Program-made: the position numbers and the translations under genes
Shown: positions 30,401-42,588 of the stretch, piece after piece
How positions within the stretch are numbered: the first letter of the stretch is position 1
Layout of the letters: each line of letters starts with the position of its first letter
Origin: Acheta domesticus
Taxonomy: Eukaryota > Arthropoda > Insecta > Orthoptera > Gryllidae
Assembly: GCA_031308135.1 (NCBI GenBank)
Contig: JAHLJT010009436.1
Location: 119,476,678 to 119,540,677 of the forward strand
Length of the DNA stretch: 64,000 nucleotides
Direction of reading: 5' to 3'
The notes under the pieces: generated by a model
Seen by the model: only the letters and a program-made list of their open reading frames with translations
What the model was told of the DNA's origin: nothing
Database searches by the model: none

Positions 30401-33400
30401 TCTTTCTTTCTTTTAAACGGAGAGCCCATCTGTAACTTATATTTTTCTTTCTTTCATTAACATTTAACATGAGTTAGTAGCAAGTTAATTACTTTTGTTT
30501 CAATATTAAATAATTAAATTATCAATTAATAATTATATAACTGTATAATGTATAACTGAATCGAGTTTTGTTCAAATTAATCTAGAACATTCAGGCGCGA
30601 TATAAATTTCGCGCCTAAATGTAGATTTTTTACATTTTTAATGAATATAATATATTATATTTTGTATTTATATAATTTTTTGCAACGAAATCAATAACAA
30701 ATTGTTTTCAATCTAAAAAATTGTTTTAATATAATTTTTTAAATTTTTTAACGCGGGCCTTCCTTAGGGCTGCACCCGTCCTAAAAAAAAAAGCTTCACT
30801 CCACTTTTTTTTTGATGGGGTGGGGTGGGGTCCCACCAATACGATCTGCTTGGGGCCCCACGGACCGTAAATCCGGCCCTGCGTAGGATGACAGGGCTGA
30901 TAACCAAAGTCACAATCATAAGTTGCTGGCCTTGAATTGTTCAGTACAGTAAGGAATCTTTATTCTCAAAGGTCAGAAATATTTTTTCTACCACTCATCT
31001 GCTTTGCATTTTGTATTGCGACTGAATAACAACTACAAGAAAAATATTCTCACCAAATTAATTGTTAGTATTTCTGCTCTATAATAGTGTGTTTTGTTTT
31101 GAATATTACGTCACGGCTTGTGTGTTTTCAGGCATATGAAGGAAATGTGTGCTGTGGCAATAAACTGGACCGCCGGGAGGTTTGGTTAAGTGGACTGGCC
31201 CATTTAACCTCTATGTTTTCGTAACTAGAATTCGTTAAATTTGTTAATTATTAAATATGGAATGTTATATAATTTATTCGCATTTCACCTTTTATTAATT
31301 TAATTTGTTACCACTGTTATTTCCAAGTTTTAATTGTAGATGCCCCGTTTCGGGAAATGGCGCGTGGCCCGTGGCCCGTTTTCTCAGTTATGATTGAAAA
31401 AGGTTATGACAATGTGTAGAAGATTTTTTTTCATTAAAACAATCTATTAAACGTCAATTTTATTTTCAGATTATTTCAATTTCCGGTCCACTTAACTTTA
31501 CCGGTTAGGTTAACTGGTCCTATTGCAAATGTATAAAACATTCCGTATTTGACAATAACTGTAAACACAATAATGTTTGTTCCCACAATATAAAGAGAAA
31601 GCCTCTATCAAATAGGCAAAATTGCTATACTTCCTGTGCTAAATTATTTCAGATATGCGTTTTACGTGTACGTTTTTCACGCTTGTACGTTCATAATGAA
31701 AGTCCCTTTAAGATCGTGTACCGTAATCCAAATGGTAATAAAATTTATGAGTAAGAAGGTTTCATTATCGTAGAGGAGCCCATGGGATTTTTGTGTTGAA
31801 TTCTTTTTTCGGTTTGTGTACGCAGGGCGTAACAACTCTGTTTTGGAATTTTGAACAAAACTACAGGATAAAAAAATTGGGATGCATGTGTCGTCTGGTG
31901 CGGCTTTGCACAATATTCACAAATGTTGGACGATAACAATTCGGCGCATTTAAAGGAAGTCTTGAAATTTCAGGGAATCAAATACTTATGACAATTTGGC
32001 CTGTGTCACACGAGCGTTGTGTTGACGCGCGTCACCAAAAGCTGATGACGTCAGCTGCGTCGACAAACCAGTCACTTAATGCTCGTCATAAATTAACATT
32101 GGATCTTATACGTAACGGCACACGAACGCGCTTGGCGATGTGCTCTTGCCAACGCGCGTCACCTAGCGGTCGTCACGCGTTGAAAGCTAGAAATCGCGCG
32201 TTATCATGACTTACGTTGTAGCTTGAGCTGTGGGTACAACGCACGTCACCAAGACCGCTCGTGTGCAGTTTCGCATAAAATAAAGAAAGCATGAAGATAC
32301 GCGTTTAGCAACTTGGGTACGCAGGCATCGACGCAGGTGTGGACATCAGTGTTAGGTGACGTCCGTCAACGCAAAGCTCATGTGACAGGCCTACAGGACT
32401 GGTTACATAATGTGCGAATGTCGATGATATCTTTTTCACCTGGCTGCCTATGCCTGGCCTGCGTGTCTTCTAAGTAACTAGTGATGTTCTTTGGCTTCTG
32501 GGTCAATGAGCTTTAGCTACTGGCCTCAATCAGATTTTTGTTCAGTTTCCGTGATTCATTGAGAAAATGCTGAGATGGCCCTTTGTTTTGCTTCTGGACT
32601 CAAATGTGGCTTCACCTTTTGCTAGTAGTAATAGGAGTAGAGCTGAGGTTACTATTTTGGTAGCAATAAAAAAACCCTACTTTTTGTGTACCGTTGCAAA
32701 TAAATTTTCTATAACTTCGGAGTGAAAAAGTCTAGTTTTCAAAAGTTGCTCACTCTTCTTTTGAAACTTTTATTCATCATCCAACTACTTCTAGTTAAAA
32801 TATTGGGAAGAGATTCTGGAGCTCAAGAAAACATGTGCAGAGAGAATTTCTCTTTCATACATTACATACAGTTTTTTAGCTAAATAAATTATAACTAATG
32901 TAGGTTCAAGAGTGGAGCAAGCCAATGTAAAAATTTCAAATTTTTGTTTTGCTTATAATCTTCAGGTTCAGATATGCTTTTTTCTCACTGATGCATTTTT
33001 CCCCTTCAGTCCCCTGACAAATGTGTGAGTGAAGTTTTACTGCACTGTTTAAGTAATGAGAATATTCTGGGAGACTTGTCTTGTGTAACTGAGAATAATT
33101 TTTGTCTATAAATTAGGATGGGAAAATCATGTAAATTTTGTGGTAAGGAATCTTGGAGGTCTTTGTACTTTACCTTGCAAATATTGAGAAAGAGGATTGT
33201 GAAAAGAAAGAATTAACTCATCAATTCTTCATCCATAAATGGAATAAGGAGGAATTTATTGGAACCCTTACTTATTTTACTATAGAAATCTTGATAGGAT
33301 GCAGAGAAGAGCACCTTCCGAAGCAAAAGGAAGAAAGGAGAAAGGGAGTAATTTGAAATCAGGAGGGTTACGTCAAAACTGTGTCTTATGTAAAGCATGT

Positions 33401-34758
33401 TGGCTATATTTACAGCTGACATGGTAGTCCCACATACTTCAGTAGAAAGGATTACAAAACAAATTTACATAAACAAAAGTGAATGAGAAAGAGGAGGAAT
33501 GTGTAGTTTTGTGGAGTTACAGGATCACCATTTTAAAATATTTATAAAGTGTAGACATAAACATTTAGAATTTTAAAAAAAGGGTTTTACATGATTTGCA
33601 AATATTTTATTCTACCAGGATTGGAGCTCAGGACCTTTTCAGTTTCTGTTATCTTGAAATAATTTCAGGGTTATTTATTTAGTATTTCTGTTTAAATACT
33701 TTTAATTGGAATATACCCATAATGTTCTGCCATCAGATTGCAAAAAACCTACTATTAGAAATAAATGACTATCTAGTAGATGAAATATGTCTGTATGAAG
33801 TATTGTACTTCTCCTTATGGAGATCCCTATCTCAATCAGGTTTTTCATCTGGTTTCCCTTCAACCTTTGAGATATGCTGATATGGCTCCTTGCTTTACTT
33901 GTGAACTGAAAATGAAGCTTCACTACCAGCATGTTTTAATGAGATCTCTTTTTGCTAGTTGCAGGACAAGTAAGGTTTGGGGGGGTGGGGGTGGATGGAC
34001 GAGGTGTTATTTTGTCAGCAGTACTGTAAAATCAATTCTGTATCTCATTTGCCAATGCAAATACATATTCTATTACAAGCAAGCAAACCTTTCTAGTTCT
34101 CAAATACTGCCAACCCTGCTTGTTGGTGCCTTTATTCATAATTCAACTATAGTAAAAAGACTGGAGCAGGTATTCTGGAGAGCAAGAGAAGCCCCTTGTC
34201 TCTCCCCACCTCTTCCATATCTCACAAGTTTTTACTTGTTTCTTGGAATAGCTAAATAAATGTATGTTGTAGTCTTCTGTGATTAAGCACGCCATTAAAT
34301 TCTATTTTCACGACTGCAATGTAATGTCGAACGCACCTGAGTGAAACATTAATAGATACATGTATTTATTGCAGGGAGTGTGCAAACTTTCAAAGAATGA
34401 CTGCTTCACAGCACGGCGTTTAGATATTCGTTTGACACCACATGATCAGTATTATTGTAGTGTATTGTACTTCACTGGTTCTGATCTTTTCAATCAGAGA
34501 ATGCGTGCTCATGCACAAGAGCATGGGTTTACATTGAATGAGTATTCACTAAGGAAACTGGATGCTGCTGGTATTTGACTTGACTATACTCTACTTTGTT
34601 ATTTTTTGCCTTTATAAATATCTCCAGTAGATTTAAGTTGGTGAAAAAATACTCTTATTGTAGGTGTTCCAGGAGAAACACTACCTGTATCATCAGAAAA
34701 AGATATTTTCAAGCACATTGACTTTCCATACAAGAAACCTGAAGAAAGAGACTCTTAG
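27462..34758 (+). CDS. POLB: DNA polymerase beta (seven exons)
   Basis: Known role: base-excision repair polymerase that fills one-nucleotide gaps and removes the 5' deoxyribose phosphate in the nucleus. Exons: 27462-27528, 27611-27810, 27883-28043, 28128-28250, 28324-28492, 34375-34570, 34664-34758. They sum to 1011 nt, giving 336 residues (human 335). Seen: the 8-kDa lyase domain with HhH1 [16 protein letters not shown] (64-79), including K70 and the Schiff-base lysine K74; HhH2 [12 protein letters not shown] (105-116); nucleotidyltransferase core ICGSYRRG and [10 protein letters not shown] with D192 and D194; third aspartate D257 in [17 protein letters not shown]; and C-terminal [21 protein letters not shown]. 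Nothing essential is missing. The ATG at 27462 lies in frame two lysine-rich residues before the conserved start. Introns are GT-AG except intron 5, whose best junction is ATG|GCAAGT...GCAG|GGAGTG. That 5.9-kb intron is full of transposon debris. Confidence 0.96.
28813..28905 (+). repeat. 5S rRNA-like sequence (SINE3-type or pseudogene)
   Basis: GTGAAGTCACAGAGGTTAAG, then GGGTTCCTGGGTGGTTGCCT and CTAGGAAACCTAGG, resemble the 5S rRNA box A/intermediate element (TCACCGAAGTTAAGC) and box C (TTGGATGGGTGACCGCC) with correct order and spacing. It is too degraded to be a functional 5S gene. Confidence 0.4.
30314..30881. mobile_element. Non-autonomous hAT element with perfect 8-bp duplication
   Basis: Ends CAAGCCTGGATTTAC and GTAAATCCGGCCCTG are imperfect inverted repeats. 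The flanks are CGTAGGAT at 30306-30313 and 30882-30889, a perfect 8-bp target duplication. Inverted GGGGGCCCCC blocks follow inward at both ends, and the centre is AT-rich without coding capacity. The CAGGGCCGGATTTA-type end is a known style of hAT MITE. Confidence 0.9.
31998..32392. mobile_element. Inverted-repeat element in POLB intron 5
   Basis: The left end GGCCTGTGTCACACGAGCGT, TGTGTTGACG and the reverse-complemented right end GGCCTGTCACATGAGCTTTG, CGTTGACG form about 35-bp terminal inverted repeats. The interior is CG-rich and non-coding. I could not define a clear target duplication. Confidence 0.7.
32480..32860 (+). repeat. Diverged direct duplication, left copy
   Basis: It aligns by eye to 33800-34230: CTCAATCAGRTTTTT, TGAGATATGCTGA/TGCTGAGATGGC, TGGCTTCACC/GAAGCTTCAC, TTTTTGCTAGT, and TTCTGGAG followed by CAAGARAA. 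Both are AT-rich and non-coding, probably an old repeat present twice in the intron. Confidence 0.5.
33800..34230 (+). repeat. Diverged direct duplication, right copy
   Basis: Partner of 32480-32860. The 159-codon open frame across it (33780-34259) has no domain and lies inside the POLB intron, so I treat it as chance. Confidence 0.5.
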
Positions 34759-36307
34759 AAAAATGTTAAATTGTTTTAGTGCATTTTAAATGTATGTCTT
34801 TAATTGTAACCAAAACATTTGGGTATTGACTGGATTAAGAATAGGTCTTGGAGGTGTAGAAATGAATTTTCAACCATTAAAGAAAGAAACTAGGATTTCT
34901 TTTAATTTCTAGTAATCTAAGGTGTTCTGGAACTCTCACAGTAATAAGAATGGGAATGTGCCAAAAGTAGTGGAAATTGCATCTATTATCATTTAATTTT
35001 TATTGTTTCACTCATTTTCAACATTTGTATTGAAGGCATTTATTTTATTTTTAGACATTTGCACACTGGGGACAGTGAATATGATATTCTGTTTAAAGAA
35101 ATAAGTTTATTCTGAGTAATGAAAACAATTTATCAAGCATATTTTTTGCAATTCAAGAAATTAAATTACCTGAAATCAAAACTTGAAATCAAATTACCTG
35201 AAAATAAAATTAATGGCTAAATATCTTTCTTGAAAAATATTACTTTAAGTAAATTTGTTGTACCCTGTGTAATTAGTAAATTGTGTGTCTTGCCTTTGTA
35301 ATAATTGTATTTTACTGTCAACTGAGGTGAAAATAATTTGTCACTTGAAAGAAGACAAAACACAAGTTAAAAAATTAAAACTTTAATGTATAACTGTATA
35401 TATGATTGAAATGATGTGTATGAAATACATTTAGAGATATCAATTATTGTTTTAATGCATTTTTCTTTGGTTCTGTTTTTCCTCATGTAATTTGTATCCT
35501 GAAGTAAAACTGTAGTACATGACTGCTTTCTCTAAAATTCTCTAAAAGTTCGTGCTTTTTTCTAATTCTATTCTTTTCTTAATCTAATTTGTCCTCTGAG
35601 GTGCTCCTCCACAGTGCATCAATAATATGACTGCATTCAGAAGAATGACGGTCACTGCTGTTTGTAGAACAAAAACTTTCTTTTACTACAAATAAACAAA
35701 TATTAACAAGTCTTTTCTCTTCATCGTTGAACCTGTTTCTTCAACCAAAAGATAATTTCTTGATTTTTTTCCAGTGACGATGTGGGTTTCATTTATTTAA
35801 AGATTTTATTTATTTGATTGAGATGATGTGATTATGAAAGTATAAACTCTTCATAGTAAATTCTGTAAAAGTAGCTTTAAAAAAAATTAATAGAGGTAAA
35901 AAATGATGGTTCAAAAGGGAACTTTCCTTCAAACTTCCTCATTCATTGACAAATTAACTAAAATGTAGTAGTTGCCCCTTATTACTCCTAAAATAATGAT
36001 CTGACATTATCAAATAACTTTAAGGAAGAAAAAATTCTAGATCATTCAGACATGGCAAACCCCGAATGGAGATAGATGTTTATCAATGAAAGCATTTCAG
36101 CAAAATATCTCCAGTATTCCACTCGTGAAATTTAAGCTAGCAGTGTTTAATTACACATACAAAATACCACAATCAGGGTGGTATATATCAAAGTTTACTG
36201 CTTTTTTACTTTCCCTTACACAATGTGTATATGTGCGTATTCGCGCGCGGGTGTGCGTGTTGGTGCGCATGTAATACATATGTATATAAATGCGCTTCAG
36301 AATGCAT
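34759..36307 (+). other. POLB 3' untranslated region and flank
   Basis: AT-rich without open frames. Possible polyadenylation signals are ATTAAA near 34876 and AATAAA-type words further on; I cannot choose. No other feature is seen. Confidence 0.4.
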
Positions 36308-36564
36308 TATACTGCGATTTTTGTAGGAAGAGCTCTCAAGATAACTCAAATCCCATCTTCGCGATGGAATATGTCACGGCATTTCGTGTCATTCACAGTC
36401 GTTCCGCTAGATTTCCCACGATCGCGACCGTATGAAGCAGTGCTTGCGATCATGCGACTTCTACCGGCAAGACCGAGAAAAGACGCCAAATGCCGTGACA
36501 TATTCCATCGCGAAGATGGGATTTGAGTGGCCTTGAGAGCTCTTCCTACAAAAATCGCAGTATA
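36308..36564. mobile_element. Small inverted-repeat element, family M1 (copy b)
   Basis: 257 bp with the same ends and arms as 14272-14527 (TATACTGCGATTTTTGTAGG, GAGCTCTCAAGATAACTCAA). The centre runs in the opposite direction (GTCGTTCCGCTAGATTTCCC first, ACTTCTACCGGCAAGACCGA last), as expected for a palindrome read the other way. Confidence 0.85.
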
Positions 36565-38246
36565 GTGTGCTTCCTTCGGCGGCGTGATCCCGAGCGGCGC
36601 GCGGGGCAGGCTGGCGGGCGCGATGAAATGGGCAAAGTTGCACGCACCGAAACGATCAGGGAAAATAGATCAAAGGTTTCCAAATTCCATACAGTATTCT
36701 TTAAAATCTAGTAACATCAAAACCCGTTTTGTTTCTCTAAATATATTCAATACACCCTAATAGTGAAAATCAGTCAGCAGTGCGGCATAAATGTGGATCG
36801 TTTATAGTGATGGCGCGCGGCGCAATTTTAGCCGAATGAAGTGAAATAGTTAAATTGTGCGAAGCAAATTTCTTAAATTAGCTACATTCGAGATTTAGCA
36901 AGCTCTGATATTATCTAAATAAAAAGTATTTTGGATAAAAATTTACGGAGCTATGGCCAATTGAAAAGTGTCTATTTCTATCGTTTTAACGTAAAAAACG
37001 GCCATATTCGAGCTAATGTAGTCCTGTGCGTCAAATAAGTATTGTTTGATGATCATAAAATTGTAGCGGGGTAATGTGGGCACCACCACAGCCCAAAATC
37101 CGTTGATAAAAATCACATTAAATAATATTTATTCGTTATTTCCTAAAAAGGAGCGAAAAAGGCCGAAAATGGTGTCTGTGTGTGTATATATATATTGACC
37201 GTATTGGTCAAAACGTAAATTAGGCCCACCACAACGTTCAAATGTGGCGCGTAAGTTGATGAATCGTTGCGGGATGAATCGGGCCGAGCCGTGAACGAGC
37301 ACCAGGAAGGTGGATTGGTCGGTCGGACCGCGCGGAAGCGTTAGTTGGGAGGCGAGCAGCGAGCGGTGAGGAGAGAGGCGTGATGGCGATAAGAGAGCGA
37401 GGTGGTAATGTACGGATAAATCGAGAGTAAACGGGACGGCTGGTGTTAAAGGAAGGAGAATTAAGATAGACTTAATGATGATTGCGAGTAAGGATTGTGA
37501 TAAACGTGTTTGGAAGGAATAACCACGAAATTTGACAAGAGAAGAGAACATTGCACGGACACGTGGGCGATGCTGTTCAGTGGTAGTCGGTGTAGCTGTG
37601 CGGATGCGGGATTACATGGTGGAGCCGTGTGAGCTGAGACAGTAAATTCGTCGTGTGGAGAAGAAGATTGTGGTGAGACAACGCCGGTGTACGAGAGCGG
37701 GCCGCCGGCGACACGTGGGCAGGCAGAACATCGTTGGCGCCAAGGTCATCTCTCGGCAACGAATCGGGGCCGTGGCGTCGCGCCGCGTCGAAGGCGACGG
37801 TAGTGGAATGCAGATAAGTAACAATAATTATGAACAAGAATAGATGGGTAATCGAACATAGGATGCCGGTTCAGGATGCTCACTGAGTAGTAAGGAGAGC
37901 AACAGTGTCTGTAGTGGCTCACGAATGGCATGTAGTTTTCAGAGAAATGGAGATTACATAAATGGAAATAATAAATGTAAAGATGATAGGAATAGTCGGA
38001 GATGTATAGTGTAAACCATTTAATCTGTATTCAGTAAGGATTTGCGACCAGGTCAATGATGTAAATTATGTTATTAATGTGAAGATGTTTTTTTTCTCAA
38101 TAAATCCTGTTTCTGTGATGATAGATTCTTTGAACTCAGATAATGATGATTAAAGTATCCCCCTCAAAGAACCCCTGTGCCCAAAATAAACAATCACAAA
38201 ATTTATGATATGTGCACCCGTGAAACCGACAAGGGTAAGTACGCTC

Positions 38247-38249
<3 letters not shown>
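36565..38249. other. Unassigned, purine/CG-rich in the middle
   Basis: There is a CG-rich flank at 36570-36640, AT-rich DNA to 37200, then a G-rich plus strand at 37220-37800 that opens long frames on both strands by composition. TGTAGCGGGG at 37064 could be an LTR start, but I found no matching end or target duplication. No gene is supported. Confidence 0.35.

Positions 38250-38301
<52 letters not shown>
38250..38301. repeat. (TA)n microsatellite
   Basis: An uninterrupted TA dinucleotide run of about 26 units. Confidence 0.95.
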
Positions 38302-38304
<3 letters not shown>

Positions 38305-40541
38305 GAAAGCAGCCGAATAAATACGCCGGTCCACCGATCACGAGCCCCTTCTTGTGAGAGCAGCTGACGAATAGTCTTCGAGTTTGAGCAGTCGACAGAA
38401 AAATTATTCTAGATTGAGTTATCGCCGAGCAGTTATTTTATCGCCAAGTACGTTAGTGATTGTGTTGAATGCGACGTTATTGTAATACCAGTTATAAGAG
38501 GCCGAGATGCAGCGTTATTCGATTATCTGGCGGATTGAGCAGCTAGAAAAAGGGAAGTAATTCAACGTTGATTTAGTCTGGGAAAGTACGTGAGGAACAA
38601 TTTGGTGGTACAACGAGCCAAGTAATTGTTGAATAAATCAGGTGCGCGACGCCCATAGACCAAGTCACACGCGGCTCGTCGCAAGGCTGGCATCGTGCAA
38701 GAACTATTAGCATGTGGGCGTGATGTGTAAGCAATCACGCCGGAAATAATACGAACGAGACGAAGAAGAGGCCTGCACGAGAGGAAGAGGAGGCTGGAAC
38801 GAGGAGAAGAGGTCCCCAGGACGAGAGGAGAAGAAGACCCCGCACGAGAGCAAGAAAGAAGACGACGAGAACCTAACGGTGCTGCCAGAGCATTGGATCT
38901 ACGCAGACGCCAGGTGTCGGCGAACACGAGCAAGGTCGGACGAAACGTGCTCCGAGGGCTGTAAAGGTAACGGGTTAAAGAGGGAGAGGGAACTTTTACG
39001 CCGAGGTCGCGGTACGCGAGCCGCAGCCTAAGAGCGGTACCACGGCGGATAGCAGCGAAATTTCGCAAAGCAGAGACTCTTTGAATGCTTTAAATGAATT
39101 TGTTACAAACAGAAAAGTCCTATTTCGCAGAAAAGTCCTATTAGGGAATGAATGTCTTATGAATAAGAGATTATTTTCATTTTAATGTGTTAAAAGCAAC
39201 TGAAATATTTGATTTCTTGTTTGTGAAGAAAAACTAAATAGAGTAACGGAAGTGATGAAAGAGCGTTATTTCATTATCAAGAGTTCAGTAATTCATTTCA
39301 TTGCAAACAGAATCTTGTTGTAAATAGTAGTGTTAAGTTATTTAAATGTTTAATTTCCAAAACCGTGCACGGAAAGCTCTCAAAGTATTGGTAGGCTGAG
39401 TAATTTCAATTGATTTGAAAGAGTACCGTTGCTATTTATGTTTCTTTTTACAATTGATCGAAAGAATTGAATTGTTATTTTGTACGTTCATTTACAAGGG
39501 ATTGAAAGAGTACCATCGCCATTAGTGTGTTTCTTTTTCAGCACAACTAAAGAAAGTGTACTCGAAACAGTTAATTAAAAATATATTCGATTTATTTCCT
39601 GATGTGTGTGTGTATGTATTCACCCCTTGAGTTTCCTTACCACTGCCGAAGAATCCATTGCCCTGAGAGTAAAATACAAGCTCGCAAGAGCATGAAATCG
39701 ACGTACATCCTTCATGTCTAGGCTGTGTGATTCTGTTAGGATTGTACGTTAGAACGAACGTACGTGAGAACGAACGTACGTTAGAACGAACGTACGTGAG
39801 AACGAACGTACGTTAGAACGTATATATTGAAGTACATCAGAACAACGACGTGATCTTGTACTTCAGAAATAAAGTCTCCGAAACGTAACTAAGAGAATAA
39901 TTATATGTGTAATTTTGAATAAACATTACGACTCTCTGAAAATCATTTGGAACTTTCATTAACTTAACTTCAGAAATAAACTTTGGTCAGGAAATTAATA
40001 AAGATACGGCGATACATAACGTGTAATTTGTAAAAGACAGGACGAAAATATTATTAAATTAATATTGTATTAGAAAAATGCATGTAGAGAGAGACATTGT
40101 TATTTAAAAAGAAATGACAGTCGTGACTTGTTTTAACAAGCAACGAGAGAGAGTTGAACACAGGAGATCGAAGAAAGCATGAAAACAAAAGGGATGTCGG
40201 TTTTGTAAACAGTAGATGAGATGCGTTTGAGATATGAGCAGTGACGGATCGTATGTTGGAGGCAGAAAGTTATTAGAAGAGTTTTGATCACGCTGAGGTA
40301 CGGATCGTATGTTGCAAGCAGAGAGGATCTCTCGCTTACTGAAAGTTATTTAGAAACGTTTTAATCAGAGTGAAGACGTACAAAGTGAACTGTAGGTCGA
40401 GACGCGAAACTTTCTGAGAAATAGATGCAAATTCTAAGGGACGCGATCGTAAGAACATTCGGACGCGACATGAACTTTTGATGGTAAGTAAGATTTTAAG
40501 TAAATAATTATTTACGTGTGTGGATGTAGCAGCAACGGACT
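38302..40541. other. Unassigned, GA-rich then AT-rich
   Basis: At 38640-39060 the plus strand is purine- and CG-rich, and the 168-codon minus frame there (38562-39068) is R/S/L-rich with no domain. The remainder is AT-rich apart from the minisatellite at 39750-39819. It may be untranslated retroelement sequence, but I cannot show this. Confidence 0.35.
39750..39819. repeat. 16-bp tandem repeat, AGAACGAACGTACGTK
   Basis: A little over four copies of AGAACGAACGTACGTG/T with G and T alternating at the last base. ACGTACGT inside each unit is self-complementary, so the array can form small hairpins. Confidence 0.9.
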
Positions 40542-40922
40542 TTTTTTGAATTGAATTGAATTGAATTGCCTTATTTTACGTGGCTAGACTCAGGCCATGA
40601 GGCCTGCTCTTCCGTCTGACCACGCAAATTTCGCTACACTCCTTTCCCCGGATAGAGCGGAAAGAAGGTATTACTGAGGCGACTTGATTTGATGACAGAT
40701 GATTGACAGCGATTTGAATTTAGCTCAGATGCTTCATTTAGGCTTGAGGATCTTTTACATGCAAGTAAATCTACTAACGTGGGACAGCCGGCTTTACTTC
40801 CCCTCCGAAGGAAGGCGTACGAAGGATTTTTTCGCCCCTAAAAATCCACGGCTTCGATCGGGTTTGAACACACGAACTGAGTATAGCAGTTCGTTACGCT
40901 AACCGCTACACCATCGCCGCCG
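40542..40922 (-). mobile_element. tRNA-derived SINE with (AATTC)n tail
   Basis: Minus-strand reading begins GCGGCGATGGTGTAGCGGTT, then AGCGTAACGAACTG (box A region) and GTGTGTTCAAACCCGATCG (box B region), spaced as in a tRNA. A body of about 280 bp follows, including GCAGGCCTCATGGCCTGAGT, ending in AATAAGGC and a run of (AATTC)4-5 at 40542-40568. The head-body-tail layout and pentanucleotide tail define a SINE. I did not find clear flanking duplications. Confidence 0.75.
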
Positions 40923-42553
40923 CGAACACCATCGCCGTCGCCGACTTTGCAGCCAAAACAATAATAATGGTTGATGGTAAATGGTAGCAACAGACAACGG
41001 CCAAGATTGCAGCTTAACTCGTCAACAGGAAAGTATATTCGGGAAGAAATAAGAACTTGATTTGTCAGAAATATAATTGTTCAAGGCCCAAGAATGTTCC
41101 TGAATTTAAGTTAAATTTAAAATTAAAGACTTTTTTTTGTTAGTTGATGTTAGTTGATGGCCATCAAAAGTTAATTGTTAACATCAAAATAGAATTATTA
41201 ATATCAAAAGGGAATTGTTAATATAAAAGGGAGTAATTAACATCTAAAAAGAAGTTATCAAAATTAAATACTTTTTGAAAGAAAGGATTTTTGAATAAAG
41301 AACACGGCCGACACCTCATGTCGCCAATGCTACAGCCATACCATTGTTGTCATTAATAAAATAGAAACCGTTCATGAAAAACCATCCTCTTCATTCGTTA
41401 TTTGCAAGTAAATATAAAATGATTACCAATCGAAACGTTGTATAAGCGGTGTTTTTCAGCCCACAATACCAGGAGGAGAGCCCTGAGAGAGTAAGTATTG
41501 TAATATCACGAAAACGCCCGTTACTCCTTACCGTTATCCCGTTACCCCTATATAACATACCCCCTACATTTTAGTAAATGTTCTACGACACAAAATTGGG
41601 CCCGGTGGACAGCTTTAGCGTAGCTAACTGCATAAGAACCTGTTAACAAAATCACTGTCGTTTTTATTGGCTCTATGATTCAAAAAGAGGACTCAATAGG
41701 GCCTTCGTTTGCACAACCATTGAATGGAACGCTGTGTGGCGTCCGATGGGAATACAAATTTCTGTCTTCGTCAGACTCTACCTGTAACTTATTTTTATGA
41801 AAGAACACAAGTTCAGTCAATTATTGACAGAAATTGAATGCATTAGTTATGATGCTTGGAGAATTTGTATTCATATGATATTAGGTTTGTTGATTCAAAA
41901 TGTACACTTAATGACTTGTTGGTGTAAAGTTGGCCGTTCTCGAAGGAAGTCCCTAAGGTGGGTGCACGTTTCCGGCTACAATTACAGTCAGAGCACTAGT
42001 GTGAATAAGAATATGCGGATCTTTCATTATTACAATATACACTAGGGTAGTGAAATTTCTGAAATAAAATAATTTTATTCGTGTAGAACGTGTCCAAACA
42101 ATAGTATATGTTGCAAAGTGCTGGAGTCCGATTACCGTGTTTTCGTTTCGAAAAACCATGTTCTTTTTTGTTTTGTATGAATTCTATTACCATCAACTCT
42201 CTCAATGTATAACTAACACAAAAACTTAAGTGACCTATGGAAATCAAAGCCAGAACCACGTGCCCGGGAGGTGTGTATACCTAACACGGACGCTAAGCGT
42301 AAAATTATGTTAGTAATGTTTCAGTATTGTGGTGAAACCGAGCCGCATCGTCAAATTATGTGAAAAGACATAGGTGTCACCACTCACAAGGGAGGATTAC
42401 CGTCACACATTAGTTGCGTTGATCACAGGGCGCACACGCTAAATTTGTTTATAGGGCACCAAGCGTGCCACTTTCCTGCCATCCGGCTACCGGCACTGAG
42501 CATCTCAGGGGTGAGCGCTCTGGGTCGAAGGATTGCATTCTATTTACCAACAT

Positions 42554-42588
<35 letters not shown>

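Larger units (their letters stand above)
28493..34374 (+). other. POLB intron 5, apparent GC-AG intron
   Basis: Exon 5 ends ...ACAAAATTTATG and exon 6 starts GGAGTGTGCAAA. This reproduces the conserved residues K-F-M-G-V-C with no gap only if the intron begins GCAAGT. GC donors normally carry exactly this AAGT context. The intron contains a 5S-like repeat, a hAT MITE, another inverted-repeat element and a diverged 400-bp duplication. Confidence 0.8.

Noticed and set aside
33780..34259. 159-codon plus-strand frame
   Set aside because: It lies inside POLB intron 5 over a diverged repeat; no domain and a poly-G run inside.
38562..39068. 168-codon minus-strand frame
   Set aside because: It is R/S/L-rich, without domain, and is the complement of a purine/CG-rich stretch that lacks stops on one strand.
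37064..41350. Possible full LTR retrotransposon starting TGTAGCGGGG
   Set aside because: I found no matching second LTR, no gag/pol peptide and no flanking duplication.
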